From contig MTMI02000009.1 of assembly GCA_002011165.2 (NCBI GenBank), positions 1 through 64,000 of the forward strand: a DNA stretch of 64,000 nt, written 5' to 3'. The position numbers and the translations under genes are program-made. The notes below the pieces were generated by a model that made no database searches, was not told the origin of the DNA, and saw nothing but the letters and a program-made list of their open reading frames with translations. How positions within the stretch are numbered: the first letter of the stretch is position 1; the number at the start of each line of letters is the position of its first letter. Positions 7,143-14,599 of this stretch are shown one piece after another. Origin of the DNA: Candidatus Mnemosynella biddleae (GTDB taxonomy: Archaea; Halobacteriota; Archaeoglobi; Mnemosynellales; Mnemosynellaceae).

Positions 7143-7230
7143 TTTCTTCCCCCAACATCTCAACCGAAAGAGATAATTACATGAGCTCTTAAATATAAAG
7201 TGATCTTAAAAAGGGTTTCGAGGAAGAGTT

Positions 7231-7740
7231 ATGACCGAAGAGATTCGGAAGAGAGCGATAAATAAACTGATCCCTCGATGTCCAGTTTGTAAAGCAGAGC
7301 AAGCATTGGATCTTGAAGAGAAGAACATAATAGTTTGTACAAATTGTAACTCGAAGTGGCTGAGGACAAGTGGAATTACGATGAAGCTTCTCGAATCGGA
7401 AAATAAGGATCTCGTAGGAAAACATATGGAGTTCGATGATTGGAACAAAATTGCTTCTGGAAAGAATAAATACATAATAGAAGATCCGAAGAAGGGCTCC
7501 TTTACAGGTTTTAAAAGAAGATTCGCCCGGGCTTATTTCAAAAACCTTAAAAAGATCAACCTCGTGATGGCGGTTATAGGTCTCGTTCTTGGAGTCTATT
7601 TCTTGATTCAGCGCAATTATCTTCTCTCAGCCTTGATGTTCGTAGGTATGTTAGGCTATCTTTATGGACTCTCAAATGAGAGTAAAAGAGGTTCAAGAAA
7701 GATGACGAGAGCTGAGAGAAGAAGGAGAGCGAGAAAATGA
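7231..7740 (+). CDS. Zinc-ribbon membrane protein, unknown function
   Basis: A 169-aa protein. CPVC and CTNC near residues 17 and 36 form a zinc ribbon. A soluble stretch follows, then two hydrophobic helices (about residues 110-127 and 131-147), and a strongly basic tail (KMTRAERRRRARK). No family recognised. Its last codons overlap the ATG of the next gene (ATGA), so the two are probably coexpressed; the partner has a PH-like appearance, suggesting a membrane-linked pair. It starts the plus-strand run that continues through sepS and the MFS transporter, divergent from tgt. Confidence 0.7.
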   Translation: MTEEIRKRAINKLIPRCPVCKAEQALDLEEKNIIVCTNCNSKWLRTSGITMKLLESENKDLVGKHMEFDDWNKIASGKNKYIIEDPKKGSFTGFKRRFARAYFKNLKKINLVMAVIGLVLGVYFLIQRNYLLSALMFVGMLGYLYGLSNESKRGSRKMTRAERRRRARK

Positions 7741-8201
7741 GTGAAAATAACAAGATTATCTCCTGGATACACTACACTATGACAAGTTCAATGCCTGTAC
7801 AACTTTGCGACATTTTTTTCAGAGAAGAAGATGTTCTTCTGCTATATTATTCCAGACACACTCTCGTAACAATGGCAATGAAAATTCCCAAGAGGAATGC
7901 AAGGATGATGAAAATAATCTTGTCTACAGAAGGTCTTGAAAGTGCAAGGAATATGGCAGATAGAGAAATAACCCTTAACTACGAAGATATCGAGGAAGTT
8001 ACCTTAATTGGAGGCAGTAAGAAGAATAAAAATGGGAGGAATATACCGTTTTTGCCACGTTTAAGACCGAGAATTACGATAAAAGCTAAAGGAAAACTCT
8101 ACACTTATGGAATCCATGATAAGGAATTTGATTATGAGAGAACGAAAAATGAGCTTGAGAAGCTTGCAAGGGAGAAAGGATTTAGAGTAATCGTAAAGTG
8201 A
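7737..8201 (+). CDS. PH-like family protein, copy 1
   Basis: 154 aa, unknown function. It is clearly a paralogue of the minus-strand gene at 19639-20157: both have W-I-H-x-M-T, L-C-D-x-(I/F)-F-R-E, a STE-x-LESAR-x-(L/M)-A-x-REI helix, a Y-x-D-I-E-E-(V/I)-T-L strand, a basic beta-hairpin with G-(K/R)-L-Y-x-Y-x-I-H-D and a final E-F-D-Y-E-(R/K)-x-K helix. The strand pattern and single C-terminal helix suggest a PH-like fold (inference). This copy is coupled to the zinc-ribbon membrane protein; the second copy stands alone. Eleven bases lie between it and sepS. Confidence 0.65.
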   Translation: MSENNKIISWIHYTMTSSMPVQLCDIFFREEDVLLLYYSRHTLVTMAMKIPKRNARMMKIILSTEGLESARNMADREITLNYEDIEEVTLIGGSKKNKNGRNIPFLPRLRPRITIKAKGKLYTYGIHDKEFDYERTKNELEKLAREKGFRVIVK

Positions 8202-8211
8202 GGGCTCCTTC

Positions 8212-9819
8212 ATGAAGTTCAATCCAGAGGAGTGGAAAAAATACACTGAAGAAGATTTTGTTTCAGCTTGGTTGAAAAGTAAAGAAATTCTCACGATCGA
8301 AGATGTTAACAGAAGGTATCCGAGAAATAGGATAAAATATGGATTATCTCATCCTCTTTTCGAGACCATTGCAAAGTTGAGAGAGGCTTATCTTCGGATG
8401 GGTTTCTCTGAAGTTGTCAATCCAATTTTCATTGAGGAGATTGAAGTTAGAAGGCAATTCGGTAAAGAAGCAGATGCAGTTCTGGATAGATGTTTCTATC
8501 TCGCAGGCCTTCCGAGACCCGATGTAGGCCTTCCGGAGGAGAAGATTTCTCTTGTGAGTAAACTTCTCGGGAGAGAAATTCTTGATGAGGAAGTTGAAGC
8601 TCTTAGAAAAACGCTTCACGAGTATAAGAAAGGGAGCATTTCAGGAGATGATCTGGCTTATGAAGTTGGAAAAGCTTTGAAAACCGGTGATGATGTTGGG
8701 ACTAGAATAATAGACGAGGTCTTTCCAGAATTTAAAGAAATGAACCCAGAAGCAACGAGAATTACCTTAAGAAGTCATATGACATCTGGATGGTTCTTAA
8801 CCCTTAAAGAACTCTGGTGGAGGTTGGAACTTCCGATAAAGCTCTTTTCAATTGACAGGTGCTTCAGGAGGGAGCAATCCGAGGATGCAACAAGACTTAT
8901 GTCATATTTTTCAGCTTCGTGTATTCTCTTGGATGAAGAAGTGAACGTAGATGACGGAAAAGCGGTTGCGGAAGCCCTTCTCTCCCAATTCGGTTTTGAA
9001 GATTTCAAATTCAAAGAAGATGAGAAAAGATCGAAGTACTACATTCCGGGAACTCAGACAGAGGTCTTTGCCTATCATCCTAAACTAGAGGGTAGTAACA
9101 CGAAATATTCGGATGGTTGGGTTGAGATTGCAACTTTCGGAATTTACTCTCCCACTGCTCTATGCCATTACAATATTCCTTATCCAGTAATGAACCTCGG
9201 ACTAGGTGTTGAGAGACTTGCAATGATACTTTATGGTTATAGCGACGTAAGAGAGCTCGTGTTTCCTCAGTTTTACCGTGAGTGGAAGATGAGTGATCGA
9301 GAAATTGCATCAATGATAAGATTGAAAAAAACTCCAATAACCAAAGAGGGAAGAGAAATTGCACTCGCAATTTACAATGGCTTCTTAAAATACGGAGAAG
9401 AAAGAGGTCCTTGTGAGTTCAAAGTGTGGGAAGGAAGACTCTTTGAAAAGGATGTCGAAGTTAGCGTTCTCGAAGTTGAGGAGGTTAAACTGGCAGGCCC
9501 TGCAGCTTTTAATGAGATCTTGGTACTTGATGGTTCTATAATAGCAGTTCCGAAGGATGAGAAACACAGAAAATACTTTGAAAATGGTGTCTCAACTGGA
9601 ATAATTTTTGCAGAAGCTTTTGCAAATGAGGCATCCGCAGAGATCGAGAAATTTGTGATGAGAGGGGAGGATGGTGTCCATAGAGTCAGAGTTGTAAAAT
9701 CTCCGGGAGATATAAATGTTGAAATCTCTCCTAACGTACAGAGATATATAACTGGAAAAAACAAAAAAATTGACGTTAGAGGTCCTGTTTTTCTCAGTGC
9801 AAAAGTGAAAATTAAGTGA
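8212..9819 (+). CDS. sepS: O-phosphoseryl-tRNA(Cys) synthetase
   Basis: SepRS charges tRNA-Cys with phosphoserine, which SepCysS then converts to cysteine. The 535-aa length fits the family. The phosphoserine pocket motif RSHMTSGWF is at 187-195, class II motif 2 has FRREQSEDATRLMSYFSAS (218-236) and motif 3 has GLGVERLAMILYG (330-342). The enzyme is essentially restricted to methanogens, Archaeoglobi and relatives, which is a useful lineage marker. A SepCysS partner is not in the window. It follows the PH-like gene by 10 bases and precedes an MFS transporter by 21. Confidence 0.95.
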   Translation: MKFNPEEWKKYTEEDFVSAWLKSKEILTIEDVNRRYPRNRIKYGLSHPLFETIAKLREAYLRMGFSEVVNPIFIEEIEVRRQFGKEADAVLDRCFYLAGLPRPDVGLPEEKISLVSKLLGREILDEEVEALRKTLHEYKKGSISGDDLAYEVGKALKTGDDVGTRIIDEVFPEFKEMNPEATRITLRSHMTSGWFLTLKELWWRLELPIKLFSIDRCFRREQSEDATRLMSYFSASCILLDEEVNVDDGKAVAEALLSQFGFEDFKFKEDEKRSKYYIPGTQTEVFAYHPKLEGSNTKYSDGWVEIATFGIYSPTALCHYNIPYPVMNLGLGVERLAMILYGYSDVRELVFPQFYREWKMSDREIASMIRLKKTPITKEGREIALAIYNGFLKYGEERGPCEFKVWEGRLFEKDVEVSVLEVEEVKLAGPAAFNEILVLDGSIIAVPKDEKHRKYFENGVSTGIIFAEAFANEASAEIEKFVMRGEDGVHRVRVVKSPGDINVEISPNVQRYITGKNKKIDVRGPVFLSAKVKIK

Positions 9820-9840
9820 AGAGAAGAAATGTGACCCTTC

Positions 9841-11004
9841 ATGAAAAGAGAGACTCTTTTACTCACCCTCTTCGCAGGAATCTCTTCTCTTGCAGTGAGC
9901 ATGATCAATCCTTACATCCCTCTTTTTGCTCAAGATACAGGTTTGGGAATGAAAGAGATTGGATATGTTGTCTTTACTTATTACATCGTCCAAGTCATCC
10001 TCAGAATTCCTATAGGCTCTCTCTCAGATTATATAGGAGATAACAGAGTGATTCTTACAGGTGCGATTTCAATGCTTCTCTCTCCGATATTTTATTTAAG
10101 CTCTTTATTTTTCCCTCCACTTATCTTCGTAGCTCAAGCTCTTTTAGGAATCGGGCACTCAGTAACTTGGGTAACATCTCCATCTCTCATCACAAAATTC
10201 AGAGGCCCTCTTCATCTCTACACATTTTTCATGGGTCTTGGATGGTTTCTCGGTCCCCCAATAGGAGGTAAATTGAGAGATCTCTTTGGAATGATTCCTT
10301 TATTCTTCGCTCTTCTTTTTCTCTCCATTTCCTCTCTTGTGTTCGCAATATTGCTGTATTCAAGAATAGAGGTTAAAAAGGGGAGAACTAAGACCAAAAC
10401 TATTTTGAAGAGGTCTTTTTTGTCGCTTCTGGATGCATTCAAAATGCTAAAGAGGAAAGAGATTTTAATTGCTTCTTATGTTTCCTTCATCATGTTCATG
10501 AGCTTCGGCTTGGGAGCATCTCTTCTCCCGCTTTATCTTGCGGAAATAGGTTTTTCATCTTTTCTTATAGGAATTATAACCGCAACAAGGATGGGCATTT
10601 CAACGGTGATAAGACTTTTCTCTCAGTCTCTTTTAACCTCCTCGAGAAAAATTATTATACTCATTACCTGCGCTCTTTTAACAGGTTTCTCGATTCTTCT
10701 TATTTCTTTTTCCGTAAACATAATCTTTATAGTCCTACTCTCAACTCTGTGGGGTCTTGGAGTCGGTCTCTATCTTCCAATAGTTTTTTCAATAGTCGCA
10801 GAGAGTACCAAAGAAGATGAAAGAGGAATTGCAATGGGACTTAGAGGAAGTATGGGATCTCTCGGCTCTGCAATAGGAACTTTACTCTTCATGAGCATAG
10901 CAGATTTGTTTTCATTGAGAATTTCACTTGCAGTTTCTGGAATTTCGATAATTCTTCTTTCGATACCTCCCATCTTCAAACTCAGAGATTCAGGAGAGAG
11001 ATAA
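9841..11004 (+). CDS. Major facilitator superfamily transporter
   Basis: 387 aa with about twelve hydrophobic helices in two halves. The N-terminal half has the G-x-L-S-D-x-x-G-x-R loop typical of the superfamily (IGSLSDYIGDNR), then the motif ALLGIGHSVTW. A basic central loop (about residues 175-195, KKGRTKTKTILKR) separates the halves. The substrate is not apparent. It lies 21 bases after sepS and may share its transcript, and its 3' end overlaps the convergent THUMP gene by 23 bp. Confidence 0.85.
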   Translation: MKRETLLLTLFAGISSLAVSMINPYIPLFAQDTGLGMKEIGYVVFTYYIVQVILRIPIGSLSDYIGDNRVILTGAISMLLSPIFYLSSLFFPPLIFVAQALLGIGHSVTWVTSPSLITKFRGPLHLYTFFMGLGWFLGPPIGGKLRDLFGMIPLFFALLFLSISSLVFAILLYSRIEVKKGRTKTKTILKRSFLSLLDAFKMLKRKEILIASYVSFIMFMSFGLGASLLPLYLAEIGFSSFLIGIITATRMGISTVIRLFSQSLLTSSRKIIILITCALLTGFSILLISFSVNIIFIVLLSTLWGLGVGLYLPIVFSIVAESTKEDERGIAMGLRGSMGSLGSAIGTLLFMSIADLFSLRISLAVSGISIILLSIPPIFKLRDSGER

Positions 11005-12019
11005 TTGATGCAGTTATGGCTTGATCAGTTGGATAGGTTATATGGGGTGCAAGATCTAAAACAAAATCAGCAAATCTGAAACAACCGCTTGGAATTCCTT
11101 TATTTGAACCGTTGAAAATGTATATATCTTTGCTCTTGTAAATTCTCTCCTTCAATTCCTCTCTGACCTCATCTAACTTCTTTCCTCTTGGATCAGTGAT
11201 TATTATTAGATTTCTCCCTTTTCTGATATCTCTGAGAAGCTGATAGATCTCATAAATGAAGACTGGAACCTTTTTAACTTTTCTCCCGTAAGATCTCTCC
11301 TGAATTTCGCGTCTTGAACTTATACCATCTTCGATTCCTCTAAGGAAAACTTCAAGCTTTTTAGCACTGATTGGAGAATCAAAAACAATTATGAGCTTTT
11401 TCACCTCAAAAGCCTGAGCTGATCTTCCGATAGACGAAGCAACTCTCTCAACACCTCTAAGATCTTCTGCTTCATAAATCAACTGAACCAAAGTAATCTT
11501 TTCTGTAATTTCTCTGGAATCTCTTTTTCCGATCTTCTTCTTGTAAATTTCTTCTCCCTTTATAACCCCTATTCCAGCCCAGTTGTCTATTATTTCCACC
11601 ATAATTACATAATCAGGATTGCTGAGATTTACCCGAAGATCTTCTCTCTCCTTTAGAACTAACTCCCCTGCAAGAGTTTCGAGGTCTTTAGAAGTGAAAT
11701 TGTGTTTTCCCCTCCTTTTTACCCTTACTGCAAAAGTTGAGTTCTGAGGAATTTCAGAGGATATCTCTCTGCAAATCTCAGCGAGCGTCTCAGTGCTTGG
11801 ATTTTCAACCTCTTTTCTTATCTTTACAATTTTTTCTATCTCTGGAATGCTTTTCAGGAGTTCTTCATTTAATTCCTCTTCAGTCTCCATCAAAATTAAG
11901 CCTTCATACCCTCCTATCTTCGGTTTGAGAGACGGTTCACCTCCGAATAACTCCTCAATCAAGGAAGATGCAATCCTCTCCATTCCTCTCTGTGTCGTTA
12001 TAACATATTTCACGCTCAT
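10982..12019 (-). CDS. THUMP-domain protein with SPOUT-like C-terminus
   Basis: 345 aa. The N-terminal 160 residues have ferredoxin-like and THUMP features (FAVRVKRRGKHNFTSKDLETLAGE, then the VNLSNPDYVIMVEI strand and GVIKGEEIYKKKIGKR). The C-terminal part ends with NGSNKGIPSGCFRFAD and LAPHITYPTDQAIT, reminiscent of SPOUT methyltransferase knots. This matches the archaeal COG1818-type predicted RNA-binding proteins. A role in tRNA or rRNA modification is likely; the target is unknown. Its ATG overlaps the stop of the mutase gene by four bases. Confidence 0.75.
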   Translation of the reverse strand: MSVKYVITTQRGMERIASSLIEELFGGEPSLKPKIGGYEGLILMETEEELNEELLKSIPEIEKIVKIRKEVENPSTETLAEICREISSEIPQNSTFAVRVKRRGKHNFTSKDLETLAGELVLKEREDLRVNLSNPDYVIMVEIIDNWAGIGVIKGEEIYKKKIGKRDSREITEKITLVQLIYEAEDLRGVERVASSIGRSAQAFEVKKLIIVFDSPISAKKLEVFLRGIEDGISSRREIQERSYGRKVKKVPVFIYEIYQLLRDIRKGRNLIIITDPRGKKLDEVREELKERIYKSKDIYIFNGSNKGIPSGCFRFADFVLDLAPHITYPTDQAITASIISLLNL

Positions 12020-13377
12020 TCTCCACTGAGAATCCTTTCTGCAGTCTCCACTCCTATCTGGAGCAACTGCTCTGCTCTCTTCTTACTTTTGGCTTCAGCG
12101 AAAATTCTTGCAATTGGTTCTGTACCTGAAGGTCTTACGAGAATCCATCCACCCTCAAATTCAACTCTTGCCCCATCAGTGAAATTTGCGTCAGGAAACT
12201 CTTTTTTGAGACCTTCGAGGAGCTTCAGTTTATTCTTGCAGGAAATCTTCTTTTTAATCATGTGATACTCTGGTATCTCCTTCACCAATTTCGAGATTGG
12301 TCTCTCTTCCTCTGCAATTAACTCAAGAACCTTTGCAACGCTCATAGCACCATCTCTTGCTAGCTGAAATTCTGGGAAAATTAATCCTCCGTTACCCTCT
12401 CCTCCAAAAATCGCTTTTTTTTCTTTCATCACCTGAGCAACGACAGGAGAGCCCACTGCAGTGTAGATAACTTCTCCTCCAGCTTTTTTAACAACGTCTT
12501 CCACTCTTCTTGAGCTTGAGACAGGAGTTACAACGATTCCTCCTCCATGCTTTTCCACATATCTTTTAGCCATGAGAGCCAGCATAACATCTTCAGAAAT
12601 GAATTTCCCATTCTCATCAATAAAAGTGGCACGATCTGCATCCCCATCATGAGCAACCCCAAGATCTGCAGATGAGAGTTTCACAAGTTCTTTCAAAAGA
12701 GTGACATTCTCTTCAACCGGTTCAGGTTCTCGCTGTGGAAATCTTCCATCTGGATGAGCATTCAAACTTATCACTTTACACTCCAGCTCCTTAAGGAGCT
12801 GAGGAGTTGTGTAACAAGATGCTCCATTTCCACAATCCACCGCAACCGTGAAGTCGCTCTTTCCGATCTTTTCAACATTCACACATTTCTTTATTCCATC
12901 GAGATACACTCTTATGCAATCATCATAAAAGACCATTCCAACTTCGTTCCACTTCACAGATCTGAAGTTTTTACTTTTGTAAACCCTCTCACTCTCTTCA
13001 TCCATCTCTCTTGTGAATTCTGTTCCGTCCGAACTCACGAATTTTATCCCATTGTACTCCCTTGGATTATGACTCGCGGTAACTATTACTCCTGCATTTA
13101 CTGAATCCTTCATCTTAACATAATACTGGAGTGCAGGAGTTGGAGCAAACCCGAGGTCAATTGCATCAGAACCAACGGAAGTGATTCCTGAGATAACAGC
13201 AGATTTGAGCATCTGAGAAGATATTCTCGTATCTGAAGCAACTGCAATTGTTCCCGGTTTGAGAGTGGCTATGGTTCTTCCGAGATTAAGTGCCATCTCA
13301 GCAGTTAACTCTTCGTTTGCAATTCCCCTAACACCATTAGTCCCAAAAAGCTCTCCAGCACCGCCTATACGACTCAT
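12016..13377 (-). CDS. glmM: Phosphoglucosamine/phosphomannomutase
   Basis: An alpha-D-phosphohexomutase of 453 aa. FGTNGVRG lies at the start, the phosphoserine loop TASHNP has Ser102, the metal loop DGDADR is at 244-249, the sugar-binding loop GGEGNGG at 325-331, and the phosphate loop RPSGTEP near 419. The GEGNGG form and FGTNGVRG start are those of archaeal GlmM-type enzymes, making glucosamine-1-phosphate for UDP-GlcNAc; phosphomannomutase activity is also possible. It is coupled to the THUMP gene downstream and follows the thiolase gene by about 33 bases. Confidence 0.85.
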   Translation of the reverse strand: MSRIGGAGELFGTNGVRGIANEELTAEMALNLGRTIATLKPGTIAVASDTRISSQMLKSAVISGITSVGSDAIDLGFAPTPALQYYVKMKDSVNAGVIVTASHNPREYNGIKFVSSDGTEFTREMDEESERVYKSKNFRSVKWNEVGMVFYDDCIRVYLDGIKKCVNVEKIGKSDFTVAVDCGNGASCYTTPQLLKELECKVISLNAHPDGRFPQREPEPVEENVTLLKELVKLSSADLGVAHDGDADRATFIDENGKFISEDVMLALMAKRYVEKHGGGIVVTPVSSSRRVEDVVKKAGGEVIYTAVGSPVVAQVMKEKKAIFGGEGNGGLIFPEFQLARDGAMSVAKVLELIAEEERPISKLVKEIPEYHMIKKKISCKNKLKLLEGLKKEFPDANFTDGARVEFEGGWILVRPSGTEPIARIFAEAKSKKRAEQLLQIGVETAERILSGE

Positions 13378-13410
13378 GAATATCTTTTTTCTCCTGATGC
13401 GTTATAAAGA

Positions 13411-14298
13411 TTAATGAGTCTTTCGCCTCAAAAGTCTGCAGAACTTGCATACCCTCGTTGAAGTTGCATATCCGCAAACTTCACACTTTCTCAATTCTCC
13501 ATCCTTAATTTCCATTTTCTCCTCAATTTTTGAGAAAGAATTAAGGAGATTGAGAAGAGCTCTCGGATTATAGTCTTCGAGTCTCATCACCCAGCTTTTA
13601 AGTTTGAGGGTTGGAGCTCCTGAGGAGAGAGGACACTCATCCTGAGAGAATGGAATGTTATTTGAAAGAACATAAACTAGTGTTTCGCGATCTCTCAGAA
13701 AATAAAGAGGCCTAAATCTGGAAACAAGATTGAACTTCTGATCCCCCGGAAGGACAGGCTTTATACCTCTAAAAGAAGATAACTGGACGTTTATGAGATT
13801 GTTGAGTGCAAAAGTCACCATATCACTCAGATTATGACCTGTGGCTAGATAATCTGCTGAAATTTCGTGAGCGTATCTGTTCATTAAATACCTCTTCACG
13901 GTCCCACAAACTGAGCACGGGGCTCCTTTGCTCTTTTCACTTAACTCAGAAACACCTTTACCGTATTCCTTCTGGAGATCGATGATATCAAGAGGGAGAC
14001 CGTAGCTTTCTGTGAGCTTTTTCGCAATATCTTTCAATTTCATCGAATAGTCTTCAATTCCGAGATCTATGTAGAAGGGTCTCAGCTCAATTTCTCGAAA
14101 ATGGGTCAGAGCTTCAAGCATAGCAGATGAGTCCTTTCCTCCAGAAATAGCAACCGCCACTTCACCTTTCACACCGTATTTGTCGATAATTTTCCTTACT
14201 TGACCCAGAAAATAATTTTTAAAATGCTCTTCACAATAGCTTTTCTCTTTCCATTTCACTGTAATAATTGCATCTCTACTACAATTGGAGCACTTCAA
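13411..14298 (-). CDS. ttuA: TtuA/NcsA-type tRNA 2-thiolation enzyme
   Basis: A PP-loop ATPase of 295 aa with SGGKDS at 52-57. An N-terminal zinc site uses C3, C6, C22 and H25, a central PCSVCGT pair (C-x2-C) fits the family's Fe-S/catalytic cysteines, and the C-terminal zinc site has CEVCGYATSTRVCKFC. This is the TtuA/Ctu1 layout: adenylation and thiolation of tRNA uridine using a ubiquitin-like sulphur carrier. The family covers U54 and U34 enzymes, and I cannot decide the position. It lies just downstream of the small zinc-ribbon gene. Confidence 0.85.
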   Translation of the reverse strand: MKCSNCSRDAIITVKWKEKSYCEEHFKNYFLGQVRKIIDKYGVKGEVAVAISGGKDSSAMLEALTHFREIELRPFYIDLGIEDYSMKLKDIAKKLTESYGLPLDIIDLQKEYGKGVSELSEKSKGAPCSVCGTVKRYLMNRYAHEISADYLATGHNLSDMVTFALNNLINVQLSSFRGIKPVLPGDQKFNLVSRFRPLYFLRDRETLVYVLSNNIPFSQDECPLSSGAPTLKLKSWVMRLEDYNPRALLNLLNSFSKIEEKMEIKDGELRKCEVCGYATSTRVCKFCRLLRRKTH

Positions 14299-14315
14299 AA
14301 ATTCTCACCCTTTTT

Positions 14316-14558
14316 TCATCCAAAGAGAAGATCAAGAATATCTGAAGCGCTCATGCCCTCCTTTCCTTCAATAATACTCTGGTTGTAAACTTCAGTGTAG
14401 CCCCAGGAATTGCATGAGACAAAAAGATATTTGTTCATTTGAATATCGAAAATCTTCGATAGACCAGTGCCAGTCATAGCAAGTTTTTTCACAGTACCGC
14501 CAATCCTTCTACACTTCGGACACTTAAATCTTGAGGCAAATTCTTTCTCGATATTCAT
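14316..14558 (-). CDS. DUF2082-type zinc-ribbon protein with a lost cysteine
   Basis: 80 aa, resembling the small predicted nucleic-acid-binding zinc ribbons of the DUF2082/COG3478 type: CPKC near residue 13, TGTGLSKIFDIQMN in the middle and YTEVYNQ near the end. In that family the second metal pair reads SCxxCGYTE. Here it is SCNSWGYTE, so the fourth ligand is tryptophan (codon TGG; + strand 14403-14405). A single base change would account for the loss. The frame is otherwise intact, so the gene may be recently damaged or bind metal differently. Confidence 0.7.
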   Translation of the reverse strand: MNIEKEFASRFKCPKCRRIGGTVKKLAMTGTGLSKIFDIQMNKYLFVSCNSWGYTEVYNQSIIEGKEGMSASDILDLLFG

Positions 14559-14599
14559 TGATGAGAGAGTTGGAGTGATGCCATTTAAAAATTTTTGGA

